DNA from: Pyrobaculum oguniense TE7
Lineage (GTDB): Archaea; Thermoproteota; Thermoprotei; Thermoproteales; Thermoproteaceae
Reading direction: 5' to 3'
DNA: 64,000 bases
Assembly (NCBI GenBank): GCA_000247545.1
Contig: CP003316.1
Location: 1,645,233-1,709,232, forward strand
Shown here: in pieces, positions 17,015 to 26,184 of the stretch
How the letters are laid out: each line of letters starts with the position of its first letter
Position numbering within the stretch: position 1 is the first letter of the stretch
The notes under the pieces: model-generated
The model's database searches: none
What the model saw: the letters and a program-made list of their open reading frames with translations, nothing else
What the model was told of the DNA's origin: nothing
Translations under genes and position numbers: made by a program

Positions 17015-17719
17015 CTAGACTCCTAGATACGCCTTTTTTACGTGCTCGTTTTCTACTAACTCGCTGGCGGGTCCCTTAAGGATTATTCTCCCGTTTTCTA
17101 ACACATATGAGTAGTCGCTTATTTCAAGCGCCGCGGCGACGTTTTGCTCCACTAGGAGGACTGACATCTCTTTTTTTAGTTGGCTTATTGTCTGGAATAG
17201 GTCTGCCACGACTTTGGGGGCCAGACCGGCGCTGGGTTCATCTATCAGCAACACCTTGGGCCTTGCCATGAGGGCCCTAGCCACCGCCAGCATTTGTTGC
17301 TCCCCGCCGCTCATGGTGCCAGCCTTCTGCTTTCTCCTCTCCTTCAGCCGCGGGAATAGCGTATACACCAACTCAAGGCTGTCGTGTATCTTATCCCTTG
17401 CCCTCTTCGTGTAGGCGCCCATCAGGAGGTTCTCTTCCACGGTCATTTCTGGGAAAAGCCTCCTACCCTCTGGGACGAGGGATATTCCGAGCTCTACTTT
17501 TCTGTGCGGTGGGAGCCACGTCACGTCTACGCCCTCGAGCTCTACGACGCCGTCCCACGGCTTCACAACCCCCATTACTGTTAGCAACGTCGTGGTTTTG
17601 CCGGCGCCATTAGGGCCAAGAATCGACACAACCGAGCCGCTGGGCGCTTCGAATGATACGCCGAACAGTACCTGCAACCTGCCGTACCCCGACGCCAAGT
17701 TTGAAACTCTCAGCGCCAT
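17015..17719 (-). CDS. livF: Branched-chain amino-acid ABC transporter ATPase LivF
   Basis: A 234-residue ABC ATPase: Walker A GPNGAGKTT, Q-loop before EGRRLFPEMTVEENL (a LivF hallmark), signature MSGGEQQMLAVARAL and Walker B VLLIDEPSAGLAPK. It powers uptake of leucine/isoleucine/valine or related compounds together with LivG and the LivH/LivM permease. Last gene of a five-gene minus-strand operon; overlaps livG by 10 nt. Confidence 0.92.
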   Translation of the reverse strand: MALRVSNLASGYGRLQVLFGVSFEAPSGSVVSILGPNGAGKTTTLLTVMGVVKPWDGVVELEGVDVTWLPPHRKVELGISLVPEGRRLFPEMTVEENLLMGAYTKRARDKIHDSLELVYTLFPRLKERRKQKAGTMSGGEQQMLAVARALMARPKVLLIDEPSAGLAPKVVADLFQTISQLKKEMSVLLVEQNVAAALEISDYSYVLENGRIILKGPASELVENEHVKKAYLGV

Positions 17720-18447
17720 GACTTTCCCAGGTAGACTTCTATTACTCTAGGGTCGTTTAGCGCTTTTTCGGGGGGGCCCTCAGCTATTACGCGCCCCTGG
17801 TGCATGACCACGACTCTGTGGGCTAACTGCGCCACCGCTCTCATGCGGTGCTCCACCAGAGAAATCGCGGCGATACCCCTCTCCTCAGCCAGTCTCTTCA
17901 CTAAGCGGACCATCTCGTCTATTTCCGTCGGGGACAGGCCAGCCATCACTTCGTCCATGAGCAACAGCTTGGGATTGCTCGCAAGGGCCCTGGCTAGTTC
18001 CAGTAGGCGGAGCTCGTTGAAGGTAAGCTTACCTGCCAGCTGGTTTCTCTTTTCATACAGCTTTACGTACCTCAGCGCCTCCTCTGCCGCCTCGAAGGCT
18101 CTGCGCTTGTCATAGCCGCCGTTGAAGATTGCGCCGACAACTACGTTTTCCAGAACTGTCAAGTCGGGGAAGGGCCTCGGCACTTGGAACGCTCTGGCAA
18201 TTCCCAGCGCCGCCCTCTTATATGCTGGGAGCTTCGTCACGTCGCGCCCCTCGAACAGCACCCTCCCTTCGTCTGGCTTATAGACGCCGTTTATTACGTT
18301 GAGCAACGTAGTCTTTCCAGACCCGTTTGGACCCACCACTGCGACGAACTCTCCCCTGTCGATTTCTAAAGACACGCCGTCCAAGGCGCGTAGGCCGCCG
18401 AATTTCTTAACCACGTTCTCTACTAGTAACAGCTTCATGGCAGCCAA
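17710..18447 (-). CDS. livG: Branched-chain amino-acid ABC transporter ATPase LivG
   Basis: A 245-residue ABC ATPase with Walker A GPNGSGKTT and the LivG-type helical insert (AFQVPRPFPDLTVLENVVVGAIF). The signature region reads LTFNELRLLELARAL instead of LSxGxxR, and Walker B continues DEVMAGL instead of DEPxxGL; this deviant pair is seen in one LivG subgroup and is probably functional next to a normal LivF partner. C-terminal end VIEVYLGKSW is typical of LivG. It overlaps livM by 13 nt. Confidence 0.9.
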   Translation of the reverse strand: MAAMKLLLVENVVKKFGGLRALDGVSLEIDRGEFVAVVGPNGSGKTTLLNVINGVYKPDEGRVLFEGRDVTKLPAYKRAALGIARAFQVPRPFPDLTVLENVVVGAIFNGGYDKRRAFEAAEEALRYVKLYEKRNQLAGKLTFNELRLLELARALASNPKLLLMDEVMAGLSPTEIDEMVRLVKRLAEERGIAAISLVEHRMRAVAQLAHRVVVMHQGRVIAEGPPEKALNDPRVIEVYLGKSWR

Positions 18448-19397
18448 GACCTAAGACTTGGTATAAGCTCTCTCAGCGTGCCCACGACCCCCTTTGGCAT
18501 GAACACCACAACTAGGAACACTATTAGGGCTGTGACGAGGGCCTGGAGGCCGGGTAGGTATATCCCCACTAGGTACCTCACGCCGAAGTATATGAGGCCT
18601 CCTATGATAGGCCCGGTGACCGTGCCGGCGCCGCCAAGGAACATCACGGCTAGTCCGTCGAGGATGTACTCAACGAAGAAGACGTTTTCAGGAAAAACTT
18701 GCATATTCCCCAAGCTGAAATACGCCGCGCCGAGAAGCCCCGAGAGAGAGGCACTGGTCATAAATGCCATTAGCTTGTATTTCGTGGGGTTGATTCCCAT
18801 GACCTTTGCCGCATCTTCGTCTTGTCTAATCGCCGCCAGGGCAAAGCCTGCCTTGCTGGCTTGTATGAGGTACATCGCCACCACGGCAATTAGGCCAGTT
18901 GCGAGGATCAGCACCGTCGAGCCCACATTGGCAAGAAATAGTGCTGTGTCTCTGCCAAAGGCCTGAAACATGCTGGAGCTGAGTATAAGACCGGCGCCTC
19001 CTCCCCAAATATTGGCGCCGACGATAAGATGTTTCACGCCTTCGTTCACCCCTATAGTGGCAATGGCGAAGTATGCCCCTCTCAGCCTGAGGGCTATGGC
19101 GCCCACCAAAGAGGCTAGAGAAGCTGCAAGGCTTACACCGAGCAATAGGCCGAGCGGAAGCGCCAATATTCCGAGCCACGTCATGTAGTACACAGTGACG
19201 CCGAGACCGTAGGCGCCCATGGCCAAGAAGGCGACGTATCCGAAGTCCACGTAGCCGGTGAGGCCGACGAAGATGTTAACGGCTTGTCCCAGCGCCATGA
19301 AGAAGGCTATTGAGGCAATCAACTTGGAGTACTGGGGGAATACAAAGGCAAGAGCCATCAGCAGTAAGTACGTCCCCAAGGGGATATAGGGCCTCAT
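18435..19397 (-). CDS. livM: Branched-chain amino-acid ABC transporter permease LivM
   Basis: A 320-residue membrane protein with 8-10 hydrophobic segments. The LivM motif GYVDFGYVAFLAMGAYG is near residue 48, and the ATPase-contact (EAA-like) loop near residues 195-212 (AIRQDEDAAKVMGINPTKYKL). It forms the transmembrane pore with LivH. ATG overlaps the livH stop by 4 nt. Confidence 0.92.
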   Translation of the reverse strand: MRPYIPLGTYLLLMALAFVFPQYSKLIASIAFFMALGQAVNIFVGLTGYVDFGYVAFLAMGAYGLGVTVYYMTWLGILALPLGLLLGVSLAASLASLVGAIALRLRGAYFAIATIGVNEGVKHLIVGANIWGGGAGLILSSSMFQAFGRDTALFLANVGSTVLILATGLIAVVAMYLIQASKAGFALAAIRQDEDAAKVMGINPTKYKLMAFMTSASLSGLLGAAYFSLGNMQVFPENVFFVEYILDGLAVMFLGGAGTVTGPIIGGLIYFGVRYLVGIYLPGLQALVTALIVFLVVVFMPKGVVGTLRELIPSLRSWLP

Positions 19398-20266
19398 ATC
19401 CTAAACAGCCCAGTTGGCCTTAACAGTAGTATAAGCAGAAGCATGACGAATGCGAGGAATAGCGCCATCTGCGAAGGCTCTGCGAAACCGGCTAGGGAGA
19501 AGAGGTAGAATCCCACAGATTCAAATACGCCGAACAGCAACCCAGCGACGTAGGTGCCGGCCACTGAGCCGAGGCCGCCCATGACGGCGATGACGAAGCC
19601 CATCAACGTGTAGGGGCCGCCCATGTAGGGGTTGATCCCGACGGGAATGAACAAGGTGAGGAACACGCCTCCGAGAGTTGTAATTCCTATGCCCAGGGCG
19701 GAGCTAAAGGCGAAGACCCTATCTACGTTCACCCCAACTACCATAGCCCCGACTGGGTCCTGGACAACTGCTCTCACCGCGCGGCCGAAGTAGGTCCACC
19801 TCAAGACCAGCTCCAGGGCTATGGTAATCATCAGGGCTAGAATTGCGCCTATTAGTTTAGTCAGCTCTATCTGGAGGCCTGCAACCTCAACGGAGCCTAT
19901 AGTCCACCTGTAGCCCACGAAGTCGGGTCCCCAGATCAGCCTCGCTACCTCTGCGAGAAGGGCGCCGAGCGCGAACAAGGCGACTAAGATATTCAACTCA
20001 GCCTTCCCCAGCCTCTTGATAACCCCAGCATATACCAAGTAGCCTGCGGCGATCCCGATTGCAAAAGCTAAGAGGGATGAGGCGAATGGAGGGATAGCTA
20101 AGGCCACAAACGCCGTGTAGGCGATGTATGCTCCTATCATGATAAAGGCTCCATGTGCCACATTGGCCACTCTGAGCACTCCAAAAATGAGGCTGAGGCC
20201 GAGGGTGGTGAGTCCGTAGATAGAGCCAATTATAATACCGGTTAAAAAATATGGGGTTATGTCCAT
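19394..20266 (-). CDS. livH: Branched-chain amino-acid ABC transporter permease LivH
   Basis: A 290-residue membrane protein of the LivH type: N-terminal GLTTLGLSLIFGVLRVANVAHG, a cytoplasmic loop with RAVVQDPVGAMVVGVNVDRV, and GGLGSVAGTYVAGLLFGV near the end. Partner of LivM. It starts at the last base of the binding-protein stop codon, so the genes are tightly coupled. Confidence 0.92.
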   Translation of the reverse strand: MDITPYFLTGIIIGSIYGLTTLGLSLIFGVLRVANVAHGAFIMIGAYIAYTAFVALAIPPFASSLLAFAIGIAAGYLVYAGVIKRLGKAELNILVALFALGALLAEVARLIWGPDFVGYRWTIGSVEVAGLQIELTKLIGAILALMITIALELVLRWTYFGRAVRAVVQDPVGAMVVGVNVDRVFAFSSALGIGITTLGGVFLTLFIPVGINPYMGGPYTLMGFVIAVMGGLGSVAGTYVAGLLFGVFESVGFYLFSLAGFAEPSQMALFLAFVMLLLILLLRPTGLFRI

Positions 20267-21645
20267 TATTTACAGAGCTTCCCAGCCGCCTTTTCGTCCC
20301 AAGTCAGGCTTGGGTAGAGGAGCTTGCCATCAGCAACAACGGCGGGCCAAACAACATATCTGTTTCCTCCCTGCCACTGGATCACCACCATGGAGTGGGC
20401 CACGTTCAGGTTCGTGGTGGGGTCTAATTTGAACTCGCCGAAGAACGTCATAAACCTCGCGTTCTGCAAAGCGTCGAGCACCTTATCGGACTTGGCCGAC
20501 ATAGCCTTCTGTACGCCGTATAGGATTGTCAATACACCCTTGGCTCCCCACGCCGCGTGGTAGCCGGGATCCACCTCATGGCCGCCCATCTGCTTAGCAA
20601 TCTTCCTGAAATACTCGATGAACTCCTCCTTAGTGGGGCCAAACCACTCGACGTTTCTCTGCTTTGCAAGGTCTGGCGTGTACTTGACACCGGGCTCCCA
20701 GTGGGAGGGTCCCACTACGCACTCTGCCTTGGCGCCGAGGGCCTTGTAGAAGTCCGGCACTAGAGGGGCAACCGAAAGGGCGATGAGCTTGGCGTCTACC
20801 TTCTGCTCTGCCAACTGCTGGACCGCCAGTTGGCCGTCGGCGAAGTGGGAAGCCACGATGATCACATCGGGTGCGGCCTGCTTGACCTTTAGAATTTGCG
20901 GCGTCAGATCCTTAGGCGAGGAGGGGTATACCTCGTAGACGACTACTTGCAAGCCGAGCTTCTCGGCGTAGGCCTTGGCGCCCTCTGCCACCTGTCTGTT
21001 AAACTCGCTGTCTCTGTACAGGATGGCCACTTTTTTAACTGTGGGGTCGGTCTTCACTACCATGTCCAGCACCGGGATCATGTACTGGCTGGCGGGCGCG
21101 GCGACGCCGATGACGTATTTAAAGCCCTGCTGGAATATGCGGTCTGACGCCGCGCCGACCACGGCCATCAACACACCGTATTTCTCGGCGATCGGCGACA
21201 CTCCAAGTGCCAAGTCTGAGCCGTAGGGGCTGAGGAGGAAGTGCACCTTGTCCTGGGTGATGAGCGACTCCGTAATGCTCTGAGCCAGCTCAAGCTTAGA
21301 CTCGCTGTCTCTGTAGATAAGCTTAACCTTAACCTTCTTCCCGCCGCAGTCAAGGCCGCCGTTGTCGTTAAACCAGTTCACCACCGCAAGCGCCCCCCAC
21401 AGTGAGTACTGCCCCTCAGCCGCGTATCTACCAGAAATAGGCATCGCGGTGCCTATGACGACCTCATCGGGGCACTCACCAGTCTGCATCGTTGACGTCT
21501 GCTGGGAGGAGGTGGGCTGCGCAGTAGTTATCGGAGTTGTTGTGGGGGCCTGAGCCGGGGGTTGGGAGGCAAGCCACGCGCCTACTCCAATTAGCAGAAC
21601 CGCCACCACTGCGATAACTGCAAGTAGTGTTTTGGAGACAGCCAT
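20266..21645 (-). CDS. ABC transporter substrate-binding protein, Liv/amide-urea type
   Basis: A 459-residue type I binding protein (Peripla_BP_6). An N-terminal hydrophobic anchor (residues 5-27) is followed by a Thr/Ser/Gln/Pro-rich linker to about residue 55, as is usual for archaeal binding proteins tethered outside the membrane. The core opens with VVIGTAMPISGRYAAEGQYSLWGA. It captures branched-chain amino acids or a related amide for LivHMGF. First gene of the operon. The substrate within the Liv class (amino acids, urea or amides) is not settled. Confidence 0.88.
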   Translation of the reverse strand: MAVSKTLLAVIAVVAVLLIGVGAWLASQPPAQAPTTTPITTAQPTSSQQTSTMQTGECPDEVVIGTAMPISGRYAAEGQYSLWGALAVVNWFNDNGGLDCGGKKVKVKLIYRDSESKLELAQSITESLITQDKVHFLLSPYGSDLALGVSPIAEKYGVLMAVVGAASDRIFQQGFKYVIGVAAPASQYMIPVLDMVVKTDPTVKKVAILYRDSEFNRQVAEGAKAYAEKLGLQVVVYEVYPSSPKDLTPQILKVKQAAPDVIIVASHFADGQLAVQQLAEQKVDAKLIALSVAPLVPDFYKALGAKAECVVGPSHWEPGVKYTPDLAKQRNVEWFGPTKEEFIEYFRKIAKQMGGHEVDPGYHAAWGAKGVLTILYGVQKAMSAKSDKVLDALQNARFMTFFGEFKLDPTTNLNVAHSMVVIQWQGGNRYVVWPAVVADGKLLYPSLTWDEKAAGKLCK

Positions 21646-21728
21646 GATACACGTCTAGTAAGGATGCTTTAAAAGCGTTATTGCTAATTAACTATAATTA
21701 TAGATATTTGCAAAGGTTTATTATATAT

Positions 21729-22535
21729 TTAGTAAAGCCTGCCTGTGACGTACTTTTCTGTCAGCTCGTGTTTCGGGTTGGTGAAGACCTCTTTGGTGGG
21801 GCCCGTCTCCACTATCTGGCCCTTGTAGAGGAAGGCCACGTAGTCGCTTATCCTCGCCGCTTGAGGCGGGTAATGAGTGACCAAGACAATGGTCATCTCC
21901 TTCTTGAGCTCGAGGAAGAGGGCCTCTATCTTGGCTGTATTTTCAGGGTCGAGGTTTGCAGTGGGCTCATCGGCAAGCAGAACCTCGGGATTAAAAGCCA
22001 ATGCGCGGGCAATGCACAACCTCTGCTGTTGTCCACCTGACAGCTTACCTGCCGGGGCGTTGAGCCTATCCTTAACCTCATCCCACAGCTGAGCCTTTTC
22101 GAGCGCCTGCTTTACTCTCTGGAAAAGCTCTCTCCTACCGTTGACAAGGCGGTTTAGCTTAAGGCCCAGCGCCACGTTTTCAAATATTGACAGGTTAGGT
22201 ATGGGGTTTGGGATTTGGAAAATCATCTGTACGCGCTTCCTCAGCTCTACAACATCCATTTCGAAGATAGAGCGCCCGTCTAGCAGGACATCGCCTTTTA
22301 CCCTCGCATCTGGGTATATCTCGATAAGGCGGTTTAAAACTCTCAATATGGTAGACTTGCCGCTCCCCGACGGCCCCATAAGTGCCGTTATGGTATTTGG
22401 GGATATCTCTAGGTTCACCCCCCGCAAAACCTCTAGAGAGCCAAAAGCAACCTCTAGGTTCTTTATAACAACCCCACTCTTAGAACTCGTCATACTGCCA
22501 ACCATCACTTCTGTCTCTCCGACCACCTTTCCCAT
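21729..22535 (-). CDS. pstB: Phosphate ABC transporter ATPase PstB
   Basis: A 268-residue ABC ATPase: Walker [10 protein letters not shown], PstB-type insert ([30 protein letters not shown] region), signature [15 protein letters not shown] and Walker [15 protein letters not shown]. It drives phosphate import with PstA/PstC. A 115-nt gap separates it from pstA; it has its own TATA (about 22553-22561) with a palindromic site directly upstream. The first ~18 residues precede the conserved core and a later start is possible. Confidence 0.92.
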   Translation of the reverse strand: MGKVVGETEVMVGSMTSSKSGVVIKNLEVAFGSLEVLRGVNLEISPNTITALMGPSGSGKSTILRVLNRLIEIYPDARVKGDVLLDGRSIFEMDVVELRKRVQMIFQIPNPIPNLSIFENVALGLKLNRLVNGRRELFQRVKQALEKAQLWDEVKDRLNAPAGKLSGGQQQRLCIARALAFNPEVLLADEPTANLDPENTAKIEALFLELKKEMTIVLVTHYPPQAARISDYVAFLYKGQIVETGPTKEVFTNPKHELTEKYVTGRLY

Positions 22536-22567
22536 AACTCCCCGAATAGGTGTCTTTTAATAGAAAA

Positions 22568-22577
22568 TTCGTATGAA
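22568..22577. promoter_or_regulatory. Putative Pho operator upstream of pstB
   Basis: TTCGTATGAA, a 10-bp near-palindrome, 33-42 nt before the pstB start and adjoining the TATA box. Identical sites at the same spacing precede pstS and the AbrB/PhoU gene. Confidence 0.7.
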
Positions 22578-22650
22578 CATAGGCTATGAAGCTGCGGATA
22601 TTAGCCGCGAGCCCTCCTCCAATCATATGTACAAAACCGGCTAATTGCGC

Positions 22651-23658
22651 TTATCTCTTCTGCGCCGCAAGCTTGGCGACTGCGAAAAGGGTAAGCACTA
22701 TTACCAATAACACGGCGGCTGCGCCGTATGCCGATTCGATCTGTACGTCGTAGGGGGTCTGGGCGGCGTACCAGATCCACAGCGGAATCGCTGCCGTGGC
22801 CTGGGTGAACGGCGCGTAGTAAATATTTCCTAATGCTGTAAATAGGAGCGGCGCGGTTTCGCCGGCTATCTTCGCCGTGCCTAACAGAGCGGCTGTGAGC
22901 ACAGCTCTCGAAACCGCCTTCCTCAACACGATGAACATCGCTTTGAACTCACGGCCGCTGATAGAATAAGCCGCTTCGCGAATGCTATCGGGTATAGACG
23001 CATACGCGCTCGCGGTAACTAAGGCCACGTAGGGTATCATGATTATAGACAAGGCCAAAGCGCCCGCGTACGCGTTATATCCCCCAAGAGGCCCGATGAA
23101 CTGTCCCACCCCATCTCCCAGCGCGGAAGTTAGCCACTCAGACAGCGGGCTAAGCAACGTGCGGTTTAAGTCCTCGATCACAAACACGAACACAGCGTAG
23201 ACAAAAAGACCTATGGTAATAGTCGGGAACTCCACCAAGACGTTTACACTGGCACGCGCCACATTGGCAAAGGCCTCCTTCCTCATTTCGCCGATGTACA
23301 CGCCTATGGGAAACCCAACGATGAAGCCCACAACAGCGCCTAGCGCAGTCATGTACAGAGTTCCTACCAGAAGCGGACCTATGCCCCACCTGTCGGCAAA
23401 GGGGTCTGGGGGCAGTCTTGTAAGAAACTCCCAGAGACTGTACAGAGTTCCTACTAGAAGCCGGCCTACGCCCCACCTGTCGGCGAGGGGGTCTGGGGGC
23501 AGCCATGCGAGAAACTCCCACGGACTGCCCAGTTGTTTTACAATTGCCGATACACCTTTGAACATCACGTCTCCTATTATCAAAAACAGCGGCAACACGG
23601 CTAAAACCCCCATTGCTAAAAACAGCGCGAGACCCAAAACACTTATTAGCCGCCTCAT
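22651..23658 (-). CDS. pstA: Phosphate ABC transporter permease PstA, with internal duplication
   Basis: A 335-residue membrane protein of the PstA type (GFIVGFPIGVYIGEMRK, SAYASIPDSIREAAYSISGREFKAMF as the EAA loop, and GTAKIAGETAPLLFTALGN). It forms the phosphate pore with PstC. Residues about 45-102 contain two tandem copies of a 29-residue unit (WEFL-x-LPPDP-x-ADRWG-x-G-x-LLVGTLY), which makes the first extracytoplasmic loop longer than in relatives. The ATG overlaps the pstC stop by 4 nt. Confidence 0.92.
   Translation of the reverse strand: MRRLISVLGLALFLAMGVLAVLPLFLIIGDVMFKGVSAIVKQLGSPWEFLAWLPPDPLADRWGVGRLLVGTLYSLWEFLTRLPPDPFADRWGIGPLLVGTLYMTALGAVVGFIVGFPIGVYIGEMRKEAFANVARASVNVLVEFPTITIGLFVYAVFVFVIEDLNRTLLSPLSEWLTSALGDGVGQFIGPLGGYNAYAGALALSIIMIPYVALVTASAYASIPDSIREAAYSISGREFKAMFIVLRKAVSRAVLTAALLGTAKIAGETAPLLFTALGNIYYAPFTQATAAIPLWIWYAAQTPYDVQIESAYGAAAVLLVIVLTLFAVAKLAAQKR
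23352..23525. repeat. Two tandem 87-bp repeats inside pstA
   Basis: Units 23352-23438 and 23439-23525 are near-identical and keep frame (87 = 3 x 29). The differences are mostly single bases, so the duplication is not brand new. Confidence 0.9.
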
Positions 23659-24590
23659 GTCGTTGCTCTTTGAAGGATATAGATGGCGACGGCGTTTATG
23701 GCTAGTCCAACAACTGCAAGCAAGAGCGCGCCTGCGAAGAGCGCCGGCACCATGAACTGGTAGGAGTGTGCGTTGGGGAACTGCAACGCTATGAGCGAGG
23801 AGATTGTTATACCGCTTTCAAATGGGTTGAGGGTAAACCTAGCGAAGTTCCCGCCCACAACCATCGCCACAGCTACCGTTTCGCCCATCGCCCTCCCCAG
23901 GGCAAGAAATAACCCCCCGAAAATATAGTTTTTCACATAGCGTAGCTTGACCAGCACAGCCTCGAATTTCGTAGCACCAATAGCATATATCGCCTCCTCT
24001 ATGTGTCTAGGAACAAGAGCATATCCCTCTCTTATCACCGCCGCGGCGTAGGGCGTAATCATTATGGCTAACAGTATAGCTGCTGTGAAAAGCGTCAACG
24101 GAGCCGTCATTACCTCACCAAAACCCAGCCATGTGGACACTGTGTTGACGACAGATTGCAACACGGGTCCGAGGACAAAAAGCCCCCACAAGCCGTAGAT
24201 AACAGTCGGCATTGCCGCCGTCAAATCATTAAGCGCCCCGAAGACCCCACGCAACCTTTGCGGTAGCATCTCGTTGATGGTAACGGCCACCCCCACCGCC
24301 AGGGGCATTGCCACGGTTATGGCGATCGCAGAGGTAATCAGCGTCCCCACGAGGGCGTTGAGAACACCGTAACTCTCTCGGGGGGGATCCCAGTCGCTGT
24401 TGACAAACACCGCAAGACCATCTCTCTCAAGTAGGGGAAGCGCCTCCCATGCGAATGTGGCCACTAACGCCGCAATTATCGCGACGTTTATCGCGGCGAT
24501 GAGGCGTAGCCCCCACCTTGTTTTGATAAAAAGAAGTGTGAAGGCCGACAAGAGGTAGAAGGTTATGAACAGCACTAAAAAGATAGCCAT
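23655..24590 (-). CDS. pstC: Phosphate ABC transporter permease PstC
   Basis: A 311-residue permease with about six or seven membrane segments. PstC features: GTLITSAIAITVAMPLAVGV, DLTAAMPTVIYGLWGLFV, and the EAA loop EGYALVPRHIEEAIYAIGAT; GRAMGETVAVAMVVGG follows. It lies between pstS and pstA, 20 nt after the pstS stop. Confidence 0.93.
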   Translation of the reverse strand: MAIFLVLFITFYLLSAFTLLFIKTRWGLRLIAAINVAIIAALVATFAWEALPLLERDGLAVFVNSDWDPPRESYGVLNALVGTLITSAIAITVAMPLAVGVAVTINEMLPQRLRGVFGALNDLTAAMPTVIYGLWGLFVLGPVLQSVVNTVSTWLGFGEVMTAPLTLFTAAILLAIMITPYAAAVIREGYALVPRHIEEAIYAIGATKFEAVLVKLRYVKNYIFGGLFLALGRAMGETVAVAMVVGGNFARFTLNPFESGITISSLIALQFPNAHSYQFMVPALFAGALLLAVVGLAINAVAIYILQRATT

Positions 24591-24610
24591 GGGTTAAAAA
24601 AATAGGTTAT

Positions 24611-25930
24611 TTAAGGCTTAACTTGCTCTAGTGCTTGGAGCCCAATCCGCGCGACTGATTCTGGTAGCGGTATATAGCCCTCTACTAGTTGCTTCTGCCC
24701 ATCTGCTAACACCCACTTGAAGAACTCTTTCAACAGCATAGTCTTGGCTGCTGCGTCGCCGTAGCCCTCAGCGGCGTAGTCCTTCCACAAGAAGACGTAG
24801 ACAAACGCCAGTATTGGGTAGCCGGCGGGCGGGTTTGTGAACTCTATCGACACGGGGTTCCAGTCAGCATCTGGCGAGGGGGGAGCTCCGTATTTCGCCA
24901 CGTAGCGCCTCAAACCCGCATCGGCCCCAGCTGATACGGCCTCAGCGGTTGGGAAGTAGTATTTTCCGTCATTGTCGTTTTTCAGATAGGCAACGCCGCC
25001 GATCTTGTCATATTTGTCTCTGTTCTTCCACCAGTAGGCGTACTCAACGTAGCCGATGGAGTAGGGCGTCTGGAGTACCGTCTGGGCGACGCCCTCGTTG
25101 CCCTTTGCGCCGGTGCCCTTGGCCTTCTCGTCTGCCGGCCACTTCACCGTATAGCCCCAGCCCACGGTCTGGTTCCACGGCGGATAAGCCAGAGCCAGGT
25201 ATAGGGTAAACGCCGCGGTGGTGCCAGAGCCGTCGCTCCTGTGCACGGCCACGATGTCCTTGCACGGGAGCTTCAGACCTGGGTTCAGCTTCTGGATCCT
25301 CTCGTCGCACCACTGCTTTATCTCGCCCATGTAGATCAACGAGATCACCTCAGACGTTAAGTTGAGGTACTTCCCAGTCTTCTCATACGCCGCCTCCGGT
25401 ATGTTGTACACCAATACGATAGAGCCTATCACCACTGGGAACTGGACAAACCTGCCCTTCACCTCTTGGTATTTGTCTCTCGGCATCGGGACGTCCGACG
25501 CGCCGAAGTCCAGCTTCTTGGCCAAGAACTGGGCAGCGCCCGCGCCTGAGCCTATGGACTGGTAGTTGACCTGGGCTCCCGTCAATTCGTAAAACCTCTT
25601 AGACCACGTAATCATCTGGGGGTTGACAAATGTCGAGCCGCCACCTGTAATAGCTCCGCTTAGACGAGGCGGCTTAGTCGTGGCCTGGGTGGGGCTTGGC
25701 GTAGTTTGAGTAGGGCTTGGCGTCTGTTGAGCGCCCTGCCCCACAGCAGTGGCTGGCTGTGTATTTTGCCCTCCAGTCGTCCCAGAGCCAGGCGGCGTAG
25801 CCTCGCTGGGGCTAGTCGTTGTTTGAGTCGTGCCAGGCCCCCCCGTGCCGGGGGGAGATGCCAGAAGCGCCAATGCAATTGCTACAACTACAACCGCCGC
25901 GACGGCCGGGATTAACAGTTTCGGTTTCAT
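24611..25930 (-). CDS. pstS: Phosphate-binding protein PstS
   Basis: A 439-residue protein: N-terminal membrane anchor (residues 5-25), a long Thr/Gln/Pro/Ser-rich linker to about residue 92, then the PstS core opening GAITGGGSTFVNPQMITWSK with GSGAGAAQF, DFGASDVPM and HRSDGSGTT phosphate-contact motifs. It captures phosphate outside the cell for PstCAB. First gene of the pstSCA transcript, with a palindromic site and TATA-like ATTAAG upstream. Confidence 0.94.
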   Translation of the reverse strand: MKPKLLIPAVAAVVVVAIALALLASPPGTGGPGTTQTTTSPSEATPPGSGTTGGQNTQPATAVGQGAQQTPSPTQTTPSPTQATTKPPRLSGAITGGGSTFVNPQMITWSKRFYELTGAQVNYQSIGSGAGAAQFLAKKLDFGASDVPMPRDKYQEVKGRFVQFPVVIGSIVLVYNIPEAAYEKTGKYLNLTSEVISLIYMGEIKQWCDERIQKLNPGLKLPCKDIVAVHRSDGSGTTAAFTLYLALAYPPWNQTVGWGYTVKWPADEKAKGTGAKGNEGVAQTVLQTPYSIGYVEYAYWWKNRDKYDKIGGVAYLKNDNDGKYYFPTAEAVSAGADAGLRRYVAKYGAPPSPDADWNPVSIEFTNPPAGYPILAFVYVFLWKDYAAEGYGDAAAKTMLLKEFFKWVLADGQKQLVEGYIPLPESVARIGLQALEQVKP

Positions 25931-25963
25931 GGACGTGCTGTAAAAGCTATTTGATTAAGATTT

Positions 25964-25973
25964 TTCATACGAA
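25964..25973. promoter_or_regulatory. Putative Pho operator upstream of pstS
   Basis: TTCATACGAA, the reverse complement of the pstB site, 34-43 nt before the pstS start and just upstream of its TATA-like element. Confidence 0.7.
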
Positions 25974-26157
25974 TTGGCCGAACGTTGGCGGATGAGGACT
26001 GAGCAGAATTGAGAAGATGACATATGTCCCCCCGCTTCCTTCGCTATCTGTGTGGGGGGTGTCCAGGCTTGCCCAAGTGAACCTGGCGGTTCAGAGCTTT
26101 CTGTAGGCCTCCACTTCTGCTCATAGGCTGTTGCGGCGTCGAAGCGGCTTGGGGGGA

Positions 26158-26184
26158 GCCGCCTGCTTACCTAGGCGGGTGGCT
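26158..26184 (-). terminator. Hairpin at the end of the PaREP1 gene
   Basis: AGCCGCCT and AGGCGGGTGGCT can pair around GCTTACCT at the stop codon of the PaREP1 gene. Whether it ends transcription is not known; archaeal terminators are usually T-runs. Confidence 0.25.
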
